A stretch of 64,000 nucleotides of DNA from Pontibacter ruber (GTDB taxonomy: Bacteria > Bacteroidota > Bacteroidia > Cytophagales > Hymenobacteraceae): assembly GCF_023630205.1 (NCBI RefSeq), contig NZ_JALPRR010000004.1, positions 491,050 to 555,049 on the forward strand, read 5' to 3'. The translations under genes and the position numbers were made by a program. Below, piece by piece: positions 16,786 to 25,374 of this stretch; within the stretch, counting starts at the first letter, position 1; each line of letters begins with the position of its first letter. The notes under the pieces are model-generated. The model was not told the origin of the DNA. It saw only the letters and a program-made list of their open reading frames with translations, and ran no database searches.

Positions 16786-18075
16786 ATGAAAGAAGAATTC
16801 CTGCACTACATCTGGCAGCACCAGTACTTCGACAAAACCAGCCTGCAGACAGCAGACGGCGAAGCTGTGCAGGTGCTGCGTGTGGGCTACTACAACACCG
16901 ACGCCGGTCCCGATTTCAGGGAGGCCATTATCCGGATAGGAGAGGTGGAGTGGTCGGGGAGTGTGGAGGTGCACCTGCGGGCATCGGACTGGCAGCGCCA
17001 TCTGCACCAGGTTGACCAAAAGTATGACCAGGTGGTGCTGCACGTGGTATGGGAGGCGGATGTTCCCATCAGTCGCACCGACGGCAGCCTGGTACCTACG
17101 CTGGAGCTGAAAGGGCGCGTGGCGCTGCACCTCTTGCATACGTACCAGCAACTGCAGCAGTCCCGGAACAACATACCGTGTGCCGGTTTCTGGGCGCAGG
17201 TGCCCGAAATTACGAAAACCGCCATGCTAAACCGTACGTTGGTGGAGCGCCTGGAGCTGAAGGGAGAGGAGGTGTTGCAACTGCACAGGCTCTACAACCA
17301 CGACTGGGAGCAGACGGCTTACCATGTGCTGTGCAAAGGCTTTGGTTTTAAGATAAACCAGGAGGCGTTTGAGCGGCTGGCAAAAGCCTTGCCTTTTAGC
17401 GTGGTGCGGAAGCAGCAGTCGCCACTAGGGGTGGAGGCGCTCCTTTTTGGTCAAGCCGGTTTTTTAGCCGATGCGGAAGGAGGGGAGTATGGACACCAAT
17501 TGACTAAGGAGTATACGTACCTCAGCCACAAGTATAAACTACAGGACACGGCCATGCAGCGCCATCACTGGAACTTCCTGCGCATGCGCCCGGCCAATTT
17601 CCCTACAGTGCGCCTGGCCCAACTGGCGGCGGTGCTGGCGCAGCATTCTTCTATACTTGCCAAGTTGCTCGAAGCACCAGGTATAAAAGCTTACGAAGCG
17701 CTGTTTCAAGCGCCGGTGTCGGAGTACTGGCAGCAGCATTATATGTTTGGCAGGCGCATGACAGTCCGGCAGAAAAGTATGGGCAAGGGCAGCGCGCACA
17801 ACCTCATCATCAACGTAACAGTCCCCCTGTTGGCAGCTTATGCCTCCTACAGTGGCGAACGTTCGTACCTGGAGAAAGCGGTAGCTTTGCTGGAGGGGTT
17901 AAGAGAAGCATCTAACAAGGTGACAAGGTTATATGAAGAGCTGGGCTGGAAAGCTACTTCCGCCGCCGATAACCAGGGAGCATTGGGTCTGTACAAACTA
18001 TACTGCCAGCCGATAAACTGCCTGCGCTGCAGCATCGGCAATAAGATCATGAAGCAAACCAAACCTACCGCATGA
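16786..18075 (+). CDS. DUF2851 family protein
   Basis: 429 residues. The N-terminus MKEEFLHYIWQHQYFDKTSLQTADGEAVQVLRVG with YYNTDAGPDFREAIIRIGEVEWSGSVEVHLRASDW is the signature of DUF2851, a family common in Bacteroidota with no assigned function. The GxxNxDAGPDF...W.G.VE/H pattern resembles a nuclease-like core, but no catalytic claim can be made. The C-terminus has a cysteine cluster (YCQPINCLRCSIGNKIM) that could bind metal. The next gene overlaps it by 4 bp (ATGA), so translation is probably coupled. A near-consensus box TATCTTTC lies at 16733-16740. Confidence 0.8.
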   Translation: MKEEFLHYIWQHQYFDKTSLQTADGEAVQVLRVGYYNTDAGPDFREAIIRIGEVEWSGSVEVHLRASDWQRHLHQVDQKYDQVVLHVVWEADVPISRTDGSLVPTLELKGRVALHLLHTYQQLQQSRNNIPCAGFWAQVPEITKTAMLNRTLVERLELKGEEVLQLHRLYNHDWEQTAYHVLCKGFGFKINQEAFERLAKALPFSVVRKQQSPLGVEALLFGQAGFLADAEGGEYGHQLTKEYTYLSHKYKLQDTAMQRHHWNFLRMRPANFPTVRLAQLAAVLAQHSSILAKLLEAPGIKAYEALFQAPVSEYWQQHYMFGRRMTVRQKSMGKGSAHNLIINVTVPLLAAYASYSGERSYLEKAVALLEGLREASNKVTRLYEELGWKATSAADNQGALGLYKLYCQPINCLRCSIGNKIMKQTKPTA

Positions 18076-19394
18076 GTGTGCTGGTTTACGTGCTGAATAT
18101 CCTGCTGCTGGCGGGCATGGTATGGGTTCTGCGGAAACAAAGCTATACTTCCAGCCTCGGCTATGCTTTTTATCCCGGTTTGGTTTTTAAGCTGAGCTGC
18201 GGAGTGCTGCTGGGCCTGCTTTACCAATACCACTACGGCGCCGGCGATACGCTTACGTACTTCAACGGCTCGCTGCAACTTACGGCACTGGCCCGGCAGG
18301 ATTCGGGAGCTTACCTGCGCCTGTTGCTTTTCAATGACTTCGGCTCCGAAGCGCTACGGGCCTCGCTGCCCTTTACCAGCTTCCCCGATTTTTCAAACTC
18401 CTTTTTCATAATCAAAATCATCAGCCTGCTCAACCTGCTCACAGGCAGCTCTTATTACCTGAATGCGTTGTACTTTTCGCTTTTCAGTTTCTGGGGTTCG
18501 GCAAAGCTGGCAGCTATACTTAGCAAGTATTACCCGGAAGCACGGGCAGCAGCCATTATTGCGTTCCTGTTCTTTCCGTCTATTATCTTTTGGGGCTCCG
18601 GCTTGCTGAAAGACGGCATTATGATGGGCAGCATGTGCTGGCTCGTTGCTTTTGCGCTGGAACTTGGCAAGGGGCAGCCGGTAAAACCTATTACCCTGAT
18701 CCTGTTGCCTTTTATGCTTTATATTTTTGTACGGATGAAGCTGTTTCTGGCGGCCGTGTTGCTGCCGGTGCTGCTGGCCTACCTCCTGATCCGGTGGTTG
18801 GCGAAGTATAAACCTGCATTTCGTAAGGTTGGTGTGCAGGTGATGGTGTTGCTGATGATGACGGTTCTGGCTGGTGCTGCACTCACGCAAATAGGTGTCA
18901 TCTATAACCTGGATTTTATATTCGAGCAGGTGGTAAAGAACCATGAGGTGCTGTTGGCGCAGTCGCTGCACGGGCCGCATATCTCCCTTGATAACCTGGA
19001 ACCTACTTTTGCCAGTATGCTGCGCCACGCATCGGAGGCATTCCTTAGCTCCATTTACAGGCCTTTCGTCTGGGAATCTAGACAGTCCCTGTACTTACTG
19101 ACAGGGGCGGAGAATCTGTTGTTGCTGGTGCTGACGGTGCTAAGTATAGCTTCCTTCGTGAACGGCAAGTATAAAGTCAGCCTCTTTTATGTGGCCTTGC
19201 TGATTTACATTCTGGTGGCTGCCACCATGATCGGCCTGAGCACGCCGAATTTTGGCTCCCTCAGCCGCTACCGCATTGCGTTTCTGCCTTTCCTGGTATA
19301 CCTGTTGCTGCAGAGTTACTATGCGCGGCTGGTAATGGAACGAGTTGCTGCTGCTTATACAAGGTTGAAGGCGAGGAAAACTACCCACCTCTAA
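18072..19394 (+). CDS. Polytopic membrane protein, polysaccharide-type
   Basis: 440 residues with about ten hydrophobic segments. It has a loop YHYGAGDTLTYFNGSLQL with acidic and aromatic residues and a segment FFPSIIFWGSGLLKDGIMMGSMCW. The latter looks like the FPS.FWGSGLLKD signature found in uncharacterised glycan-related membrane proteins of this phylum. A role in surface polysaccharide handling is a guess from this resemblance and topology. It starts within the stop codon of the DUF2851 gene (4-bp overlap) and shares its transcript. Confidence 0.6.
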   Translation: MSVLVYVLNILLLAGMVWVLRKQSYTSSLGYAFYPGLVFKLSCGVLLGLLYQYHYGAGDTLTYFNGSLQLTALARQDSGAYLRLLLFNDFGSEALRASLPFTSFPDFSNSFFIIKIISLLNLLTGSSYYLNALYFSLFSFWGSAKLAAILSKYYPEARAAAIIAFLFFPSIIFWGSGLLKDGIMMGSMCWLVAFALELGKGQPVKPITLILLPFMLYIFVRMKLFLAAVLLPVLLAYLLIRWLAKYKPAFRKVGVQVMVLLMMTVLAGAALTQIGVIYNLDFIFEQVVKNHEVLLAQSLHGPHISLDNLEPTFASMLRHASEAFLSSIYRPFVWESRQSLYLLTGAENLLLLVLTVLSIASFVNGKYKVSLFYVALLIYILVAATMIGLSTPNFGSLSRYRIAFLPFLVYLLLQSYYARLVMERVAAAYTRLKARKTTHL

Positions 19395-19530
19395 CCTCTC
19401 TGAGGAGGGGAATAGTACTTGTAATGTAAGTCCCTCAAAAGGGGCAAGGACGATCAATAACAACTACAGTACTTATAGCTGAAGTATAGCAACAGCTATG
19501 AAATCTATACTTTGTTAGCTGCAATAGCCA

Positions 19531-19648
19531 GGTTCCCCGCCGTAGACAAGGAGGGGTAAGGGGTGGTTGGACAATGCCTGTTATAAAAGTATAACGCTTG
19601 CTATACCAATAACAGAAACTCCCCTCTTGAGAGGGGTAGGGGTGTGTT
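19531..19648 (+). repeat. 118-bp composite GAGGGG repeat, copy A
   Basis: Order: TAGACAAGGAGGGGTAAGGG, GTGGTTGGA, an AAGTATAAC word, then ACTCCCCTCTTGAGAGGGG and TAGGGGTGTGTT. The same order and near-identical sequence occur at 28399-28515. Confidence 0.75.
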
Positions 19649-19893
19649 GCTCCCGGCTCATCCAACAATCCTGTAAATTCCTTATTCTGACTAAACATCA
19701 CTACCTCCAAGACGCTCGCTGGAGCTGCGCACGCTACGAGGTCTGACTCAACCTTTCTGTTTAGCTACTAATCCGGAGATTGGCGCCAGAAATAATAGAA
19801 CATAACACCCCCTCCTGTTTTTAGGAGGGGCAGGTACACATCCCGAAAATCCAGATTCCGATAACAGCCACTTTTTACTGCCAGTACCCATAC

Positions 19894-19924
19894 TTTCAAT
19901 CTCGCTCCGTTCTTCGTACCTTTG
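19894..19924 (+). promoter_or_regulatory. Promoter (-33/-7) of the acyltransferase gene
   Basis: TTTC (19894-19897), 19 bp, then TACCTTTG (19917-19924), the best full match to the Bacteroidota promoter in the window, 19 bp before the ATG. Confidence 0.7.
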
Positions 19925-19943
19925 CACCTTATTTAGATAAGCT

Positions 19944-20579
19944 ATGCAAAACCCGGTAATTATACTTGGTGCCCAGAAACTGGGTACGGCCGCACTCGAT
20001 ATTTTCAACAGCAACAACGTGGTGGTGTACTGCTTCCTCGACGACAGCAAGGAAATTCAGCAGCAGGAGATCAACAACGTGTCGGTAATGAGCAGCACCG
20101 AAGACAACGAGTTCCTGAAACTGATCGGCAAGCAATGCGACGTGTTTGTAGCCGTGGAAGATTCGGCTGCCCGTAAAGGCCTCATCAAAATGCTGAAGGA
20201 CGAGTACAAAGTAGTGCCTGTAAACGCGATTCACAAGTATAGCGCTGTATCAGAGTTTGCCTGGCTGGGCCATGGCAACATGATTGCAGCAGGCGCTATC
20301 GTGAACAACAACGCCAAGATCGGCGACAACTGCCTGATCCAGTCGCGTGCCGTGATCGATACGAACGCTGAACTCGGAGACTATGTGCAGGTAGGCGCAG
20401 GTGCTATCGTAAATTCAGAAGTGGTGGTAGGCGAAGGTGCCTTTATCGGTACGGGTGCCGTGATCGTGTCGGGGGTGAAGATTGGTAAGAATGCACGCGT
20501 AGGTGCCGGCTCGGTGGTTGTAGCCGACGTGCCAGCCAAAGCTACGGTATTTGGTAACCCGGCGGCACCTGTAAAGTAA
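19944..20579 (+). CDS. NeuD/PglD-like hexapeptide-repeat acyltransferase
   Basis: 211 residues. The N-terminal half is a small Rossmann-like domain (VIILGAQKLGTAALDIFNSNN, then VYCFLDDSKE). The C-terminal half is a left-handed beta-helix of hexapeptide repeats (IAAGAIVNNNAKIGDNCLIQSRAVIDTNAELGDYVQVGAGAIVNSEVVVGEGAFIGTGAVIVSGVKIGKNARVGAGSVVVADVPAKATVFGNPA). This is the layout of NeuD/PglD sugar O- or N-acetyltransferases that modify surface glycans with acetyl-CoA. The glycan here is unknown and no sugar-synthesis genes flank it. It has its own well-formed promoter. Confidence 0.8.
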   Translation: MQNPVIILGAQKLGTAALDIFNSNNVVVYCFLDDSKEIQQQEINNVSVMSSTEDNEFLKLIGKQCDVFVAVEDSAARKGLIKMLKDEYKVVPVNAIHKYSAVSEFAWLGHGNMIAAGAIVNNNAKIGDNCLIQSRAVIDTNAELGDYVQVGAGAIVNSEVVVGEGAFIGTGAVIVSGVKIGKNARVGAGSVVVADVPAKATVFGNPAAPVK

Positions 20580-20628
20580 ACTTTTATACTTGCCCGCGCT
20601 GTTTTGTAGCAGAACTGACAAAAGTCAT

Positions 20629-20658
20629 TTTGCGACAGATGGGCAGTTTATACTTTTG
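20629..20658 (+). promoter_or_regulatory. Possible distant promoter of trhO
   Basis: TTTG (20629-20632), 18 bp, TACTTTTG (20651-20658). If used, it would give an untranslated leader of about 130 nt containing the 42-bp repeat at 20708-20749. Confidence 0.4.
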
Positions 20659-20707
20659 TGAAAAATTTTGAGTGAGAGATCGAGTGGATAAGAGAGTATG
20701 GAAGATG

Positions 20708-20749
20708 ATCCTGTTCATCTTCTAATCCTGAAAATCCTGATTCAGACAA
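20708..20749 (+). repeat. 42-bp intergenic repeat upstream of trhO
   Basis: Matches 25181-25222 (upstream of valS) at about 38 of 42 positions; core CTGAAAATCCTGATTCAGAC. Both copies precede AACAAT-rich stretches. Confidence 0.75.
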
Positions 20750-20797
20750 TAAACAATTAACAATCAATTTTAACACTTAGCGAGAAACTAAGCAGTT

Positions 20798-21766
20798 ATG
20801 AACAAACCCTACAGCATACTACTGTATTACTGCTACACACCGATAGCAGACCCTGAGGCGTTCCGCGAAGAACACCACCTACTGTGCCTGGAGCTGAATC
20901 TGCTCGGCCGCATCATCGTTTCCAAGGAAGGCCTGAACGGTACCGTGTCTGGTCTGAAAGAAGATTGCGACAAGTACATGGAGATCATGCACGCAGACCC
21001 GCGCTTTGCCAAAATCGACTTCAAGGTAGACGAATCAGACGCGCATGCTTTTACCAAGCTGCACGTGCGTACCAAGTCTGAGATCGTACACTCCGGCCTT
21101 TTGCACATCGACCCGAACGTGCGCACCGGCAAGCACCTGGAGCCAAAAGAGTTCAGGGACATGAAAGACCGCGACGATGTGGTGGTGCTGGATGTGCGCT
21201 CCGATTACGAGTACAACGTGGGCCGTTTCAAGAATGCCGTTACCCTGGACATCGAAAACTTCCGTGAGTTTCCGGAGAAAGTAGAAGAGCTGAAGGAAAA
21301 GTATAAAGGCAAGAAGATCCTGACCTACTGCACCGGCGGCATCAAGTGCGAAAAGGCAAGTGCGTTCCTGCTGGAGCAGGGCTTTGAAGATGTATACCAG
21401 CTGCACGGTGGTATCATCAAGTATGGCAAAGAGGCCGGCGGCGAAGACTTCGAAGGCAAATGCTATGTGTTTGATAACCGTGTAGCCGTTGATGTGAACT
21501 CGGTAAACCCGAAAGTGATTTCACATTGCTATGTATGCGGGACAGAAGACGACCGCATGGTGAACTGCGCCAACCCGGTGTGTAACCTGCACGTGGCCAT
21601 TTGTGAGAAGTGTGGCTGGGAACTGGAAGGCGCCTGCTCGCCGGAGTGTAAGGAACATCCGGAAAAACGCCCTTACGACGGCACCGGCTATTACCAAAAA
21701 GTGATGAATGGCTACAATCCGCTAAAAGGATTCAACCGTCGCAAGAAAAACGACGTATCTGTATAA
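20798..21766 (+). CDS. trhO: tRNA uridine(34) hydroxylase, rhodanese-type (TrhO/YceA)
   Basis: 322 residues. TrhO makes 5-hydroxyuridine at the wobble position of certain tRNAs using molecular oxygen. An N-terminal ferredoxin-like domain (PYSILLYYCYTPIADPEAFREEHHLLCLELNLLGRIIVSKEGLNGTVSG) is followed by a rhodanese domain (DDVVVLDVRSDYEYNVGRF). The active-site cysteine is C178 in YCTGGIKC, with the second conserved cysteine at C184. The C-terminal tail has a cysteine-rich segment (CYVCGTEDDRMVNC...CEKCGWELEGACSPEC), likely a zinc site, as in longer members. A terminator lies 21 bp downstream. Confidence 0.9.
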   Translation: MNKPYSILLYYCYTPIADPEAFREEHHLLCLELNLLGRIIVSKEGLNGTVSGLKEDCDKYMEIMHADPRFAKIDFKVDESDAHAFTKLHVRTKSEIVHSGLLHIDPNVRTGKHLEPKEFRDMKDRDDVVVLDVRSDYEYNVGRFKNAVTLDIENFREFPEKVEELKEKYKGKKILTYCTGGIKCEKASAFLLEQGFEDVYQLHGGIIKYGKEAGGEDFEGKCYVFDNRVAVDVNSVNPKVISHCYVCGTEDDRMVNCANPVCNLHVAICEKCGWELEGACSPECKEHPEKRPYDGTGYYQKVMNGYNPLKGFNRRKKNDVSV

Positions 21767-21786
21767 GTATTCTCTAAAGCTCAGGG

Positions 21787-21820
21787 GAAGCGTGTGCTCA
21801 ACAGCCACGCTTCTCTTGTT
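21787..21820 (+). terminator. Terminator after trhO
   Basis: Stem GAAGCGTG/CACGCTTC with an 11-nt loop, followed by TCTTGTTT. Confidence 0.7.
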
Positions 21821-21842
21821 TATAATATAACCGTAACACGAC

Positions 21843-21947
21843 ACGCGTATCAAGTATCACGATGCCATCTAAGGATACCTGACAAAGGATCACTTAGTAA
21901 AGGTATAAAAAATCGGAAGTCGTGATACCTGATACGTGCTACATGAT
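21843..21947. repeat. Inverted repeat of the GTATCACGA type
   Basis: CGTATCAAGTATCACGA (left) faces TCGTGATACCTGATACG (right) about 60 bp away, in the gap before the phosphorylase gene. It resembles a dispersed intergenic repeat; no function can be stated. Confidence 0.55.
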
Positions 21948-21961
21948 ACATAACTAAAACT

Positions 21962-22819
21962 ATGGCTGCAATCCCGGAATCAGAACTGATCATTAACAAG
22001 AACGGCACTATCTACCACCTCAACCTGTTGCCGGAACAGATATCCGATACGATCATCACGGTTGGCGACCCGGACCGTGTGGCAATGGTGAGCAGGTATT
22101 TTGATGAGATAGAGGTGCAGGTAGTAAAGCGGGAATTTATCACCCATACCGGCTACTACAAAGGCAAGCGCATCACGGTAATCTCAACAGGCATGGGCAC
22201 CGATAACATCGATATTCTGATGACCGAACTGGATGCCCTGGTAAACATTGATTTCCAGACGCGGGAGCCGAACGAAGACAAGATTTCGCTGAAGATCGTA
22301 CGGGTTGGTACCTCCGGCTCGCTGCAGGAAACGGTGCCGCTGGGCAGCCACCTGGCATCGCATTACGCTGTAGGGCTCGATTCGCTGATGGAGTTTTACC
22401 CGCTGGAGCAGAACGAGAACGAGCAAAGTATAACCAAAGCCCTGCAGGAGCAGCTGGGTATTGGCTTCCGTCCGTACTGCGTGAACGGCTCCCAAAGCCT
22501 GATCGATAAGATCGCTTACGATATGATACCGGGAAATACGCTCACCTGCCCGGGCTTTTACGCGCCACAAGGGCGTGTGCTACGTGGCGGCCTGCGCAAC
22601 CAGCAGTTGCTGCAACAGTACCACGATTTCCGCCTGTGTGACTTCCGGTTCACCAATTTCGAGATGGAAACAGCCGGCTACTATAGTATGGGACGCCTCC
22701 TGGGTCACGAAGTACTGTCACTGAACGCCATTGTGGCCAACCGTATCACACAGCAGTTTGCCCCGAATGCTGAAGAAGTGATCGATGACCTGATCGTGAA
22801 AACGCTGGAGCGCATTTAA
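21962..22819 (+). CDS. Nucleoside phosphorylase (uridine phosphorylase-like)
   Basis: 285 residues of the PNP/UDP family. The sequence TIITVGDPDRVAMVSRYFD holds the phosphate-binding GDPxR motif. VISTGMGTDNIDILMTEL is the second phosphate-site segment, and FEMETAGYYSMGRLLGH carries the ribose-binding EMET motif. Such enzymes split nucleosides with phosphate into base and ribose-1-phosphate for salvage. Uridine is the most likely substrate from the overall pattern, but base preference cannot be read with certainty. It is transcribed alone, with a 16-bp bidirectional terminator shared with the convergent acyl-CoA reductase gene. Confidence 0.85.
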   Translation: MAAIPESELIINKNGTIYHLNLLPEQISDTIITVGDPDRVAMVSRYFDEIEVQVVKREFITHTGYYKGKRITVISTGMGTDNIDILMTELDALVNIDFQTREPNEDKISLKIVRVGTSGSLQETVPLGSHLASHYAVGLDSLMEFYPLEQNENEQSITKALQEQLGIGFRPYCVNGSQSLIDKIAYDMIPGNTLTCPGFYAPQGRVLRGGLRNQQLLQQYHDFRLCDFRFTNFEMETAGYYSMGRLLGHEVLSLNAIVANRITQQFAPNAEEVIDDLIVKTLERI

Positions 22820-22843
22820 ACCAGCTATACTTTGAGTAAAAAC

Positions 22844-22882
22844 AAAAAGCCCCTGCTGAAACTGATTCAGCAGGGGCTTTTT
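22844..22882. terminator. Bidirectional terminator
   Basis: Perfect 16-bp stem AAAAAGCCCCTGCTGA/TCAGCAGGGGCTTTTT between convergent genes. Confidence 0.92.
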
Positions 22883-22899
22883 CATACTTGAATTATACT

Positions 22900-23910
22900 T
22901 TATATTTTCTGCAGAAAAGCCAGTGTGTCTACGCCATCGGCATAGTCCCATACCATCGGGCATTGTGCTTCTCCGAAAGGTATACTTCCTTCCAGCCAGC
23001 CGTGTGCTGATACCACGCACTGTGTCTTGTCTTTTACCTCAGCCAACTTGTGGCGCAGGTCAGCAAGCGATGTAAATGTTTCGTAGAAAAGCACCGAGAT
23101 AGGGGAAACCAGTTCCGTGCTTGGCCTTACCAGCATGAACCCGTTATCGAAGTGCGGCTCACGGTTAACCAACAGAATAGACTTGTTGTAGTCGTAGTTG
23201 TTTTGATACTTGTGTTGGTCCAGTATGTTTTTGCGGTGCTCGTTCGCTTCAAAAAACTTATCGAAAATATAGCCTTCCGGTACAAACACTTTGGAAACGT
23301 TGCGGCAGCCCAGGCCATAATAGCGGAAAATGTCCTCGCCCAACGCACGCAGGTCATCGGGCTCTTCGTGCCCGGTCAGTACGCCAATGCTGGTGCGGTT
23401 TCTCCGGATAATGTGCGGGCGCTTGGCAAAATAATACTCAAAGTAACGGGCTGTATTGTCGGAGCCTGTGGCAATAATAGCGTCTGCATCTTTCAGCATC
23501 GGCACAAACTCGAACTGGTTTGCAAAGGCAGGCTCAATGGCTACCAGCATAGCTGCCAGGCGGCGTATCAGCACCTCGTCGTCTGAACTGAGCTTTGCCA
23601 GCAGGTAGTGCCCGCTCATGAGTACCGACAGAAAATCGTGGAAGCCCACCATCGGAATGTTGCCGGCCATTACCACGCCAACCTTTTTGGGTGTAACCTG
23701 TTTGAGGTGGTACGGGTAAAGCCATTCCCGGAGGTACTGCTCATCCAGCATCGTAATAATGCCGTGGAGGGCACAGGAAACGTTCTCTTCGTCGAACCAT
23801 GTGTTGCGCGACATAGCCATTGCGGCCCATGCTTTACGCTCTTCCGGCGAGAGGGCCTGCAGTTGCTTTCCTAGTTTTACGAAAGCTTCGATCCTGTTCT
23901 CTAATGTCAT
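22900..23910 (-). CDS. LuxC-like acyl-CoA reductase
   Basis: 336 residues resembling the reductase component of fatty-acid reductases (LuxC family of the aldehyde dehydrogenase fold). KVGVVMAGNIPMVGFHDFLSVLMSGH is the nucleotide-binding region, and DAIIATGSDNTARYFEYYF lies in the middle. The probable catalytic cysteine is C202 in YYGLGCRNVSKVFVP. It would reduce acyl-CoA to an aldehyde with NADPH. It has no lux partners here. Instead it is divergent from a ferredoxin gene across a 108-bp gap with two opposite -7 boxes, suggesting shared control and possibly shared redox work. Confidence 0.8.
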   Translation of the reverse strand: MTLENRIEAFVKLGKQLQALSPEERKAWAAMAMSRNTWFDEENVSCALHGIITMLDEQYLREWLYPYHLKQVTPKKVGVVMAGNIPMVGFHDFLSVLMSGHYLLAKLSSDDEVLIRRLAAMLVAIEPAFANQFEFVPMLKDADAIIATGSDNTARYFEYYFAKRPHIIRRNRTSIGVLTGHEEPDDLRALGEDIFRYYGLGCRNVSKVFVPEGYIFDKFFEANEHRKNILDQHKYQNNYDYNKSILLVNREPHFDNGFMLVRPSTELVSPISVLFYETFTSLADLRHKLAEVKDKTQCVVSAHGWLEGSIPFGEAQCPMVWDYADGVDTLAFLQKI

Positions 23911-23957
23911 GGCAATGCTGGCTTTAAAAAATATTTGATAGGGATACTTAATGTTCC

Positions 23958-24369
<412 letters not shown>

Positions 24370-24390
24370 GTATAAACAGCTTCAAGGTAT

Positions 24391-24421
24391 AAAACCTGTC
24401 TCGCAAGGGCAGGTTTTTTTG
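24391..24421 (+). terminator. Terminator after the ferredoxin gene
   Basis: AAAACCTG/CAGGTTTT stem with an 11-nt loop and a seven-T run. Confidence 0.85.
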
Positions 24422-24444
24422 TTTAAAATTAATGTAATTACAGC

Positions 24445-25020
24445 ATGATGGAAGGTATAATCCACGAAGACAAGACATTCGAAAAGATCGTTTATTCGGG
24501 CAAGGAAGCCCGGGGCAGGGAGTTTGAGCACTGCACGTTCAAATTGTGTGATTTCTCGGACAGCGATTTTTCCCAGTCGCGCTTCACCGACTGTACTTTC
24601 ATTGGCTGTAACCTGTCGATGGTGAAGCTTTCGGACGCTACGCTGGATAATGTAGTGTTCAAAGAATGTAAGCTACTCGGTGTGAACTTTGGCGTGTGCA
24701 ACGATTTCCTGTTTACCGTGCGCTTTGAGGGCAGCGTTCTGGATTATGCCTCTTTTCTGAAGAAAAAAATGGCAAAGACGCAGTTTACCGATACCTCCCT
24801 GAAGCGCGTAGACTTTACGAAAGCTACGCTTACCAACAGCGTGTTCGGCAATACCGACCTGGCCGGTGCTGTTTTTGAAGGCACCGAGCTTGCCGGGGCA
24901 GATTTGTCTTCTGCCTTTAATTTTGAGATAGACCCTGAGCTGAACAATATCCGGAAGGCAAAGTTCTCCAACTATGGCCTGCAGGGGCTGCTAACCAAAT
25001 ATAACCTGCAAGTCGTCTGA
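24445..25020 (+). CDS. Pentapeptide-repeat protein
   Basis: 191 residues made of A(D/N)Lxx-type five-residue repeats, for example CTFKLCDFSDSDFSQSRFTDCTF and ATLDNVVFKECKLLGVNF. A break near residues 100-110 (SFLKKKMAKTQF) comes before a second block. The ending FNFEIDPELNNIRKAKFSNYGLQGLLTKYNLQVV is the capping tail of the McbG/Qnr-like group. The protein forms a four-sided beta-helix that mimics DNA in some members (gyrase protection). Quinolone protection is possible but unproven; most chromosomal relatives have no known role. The start may be either of two adjacent ATG codons. Confidence 0.85.
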   Translation: MMEGIIHEDKTFEKIVYSGKEARGREFEHCTFKLCDFSDSDFSQSRFTDCTFIGCNLSMVKLSDATLDNVVFKECKLLGVNFGVCNDFLFTVRFEGSVLDYASFLKKKMAKTQFTDTSLKRVDFTKATLTNSVFGNTDLAGAVFEGTELAGADLSSAFNFEIDPELNNIRKAKFSNYGLQGLLTKYNLQVV

Positions 25021-25180
25021 TGATGTCTGTATCGGAATTAATGTGGCAAATAGAACCTAAAGTTCCTGTCATTCTGTAAAGAAACCTGGTGGAAGTGAGG
25101 TCAAGCCTATACTATAATCCCACAAGATCCTTTCAGGATGACAAAAAGTAAAATGAGTCTCAGATTATGGAAGAGTTAGA

Positions 25181-25222
25181 ATCCTGTCCATCCTATAATT
25201 CTGAAAATCCTGATTCAGACAA
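25181..25222 (+). repeat. 42-bp intergenic repeat upstream of valS
   Basis: Second copy of the repeat at 20708-20749, with four differences. Confidence 0.75.
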
Positions 25223-25293
25223 AAAGACACAAGGTGTTGCGTCTCTACGATCGTGTAAATCACAAATCACCCTTGATCACCGGGGCATGCAAA

Positions 25294-25328
25294 CAACAAT
25301 CAACAATCAACAATCAACAATCAACAAT
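25294..25328 (+). repeat. Five tandem CAACAAT units
   Basis: Five exact 7-bp units ending 15 bp before the valS -7 box, so they cover the place where a -33 element should be. Such tracts can change unit number by slippage. Confidence 0.9.
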
Positions 25329-25343
25329 TAAAGGTAAATTCCC

Positions 25344-25351
25344 TAATTTTG
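25344..25351 (+). promoter_or_regulatory. Promoter -7 box for valS
   Basis: TAATTTTG fits TAnnTTTG, 23 bp before the valS ATG. Confidence 0.5.
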
Positions 25352-25374
25352 CCTACCATACTTTATAGTTCAAG

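Larger units (their letters stand above)
19395..19943. repeat. 549-bp intergenic region of dispersed repeats
   Basis: No coding region is seen. Contains ctctGAGGAGGGGaata (19398-19412), the 118-bp composite GAGGGG repeat (19531-19648), a copy of the GCTCGCTGGAGCTGCGCAC repeat (19701-19734), a ccggagattGGCGCCAG module (19770-19790), and a CCCCTCCTgtttttAGGAGGGG palindrome (19808-19829). The promoter of the acyltransferase gene is at the right end. Confidence 0.65.
25021..25374. repeat. Repeat-rich region before valS
   Basis: No coding region is seen. Holds a CATTCTGTAAAG...CTTTCAGGATGACA inverted pair (25070-25143), the 42-bp repeat (25181-25222), five tandem CAACAAT units (25294-25328) and the valS promoter box (25344-25351). 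Confidence 0.65.

Noticed and set aside
25294..25328. Tandem heptamers as a CRISPR array
   Set aside because: The units are 7 bp with no spacers and no cas genes are present. It is a simple tandem repeat. No CRISPR array is seen in the window.
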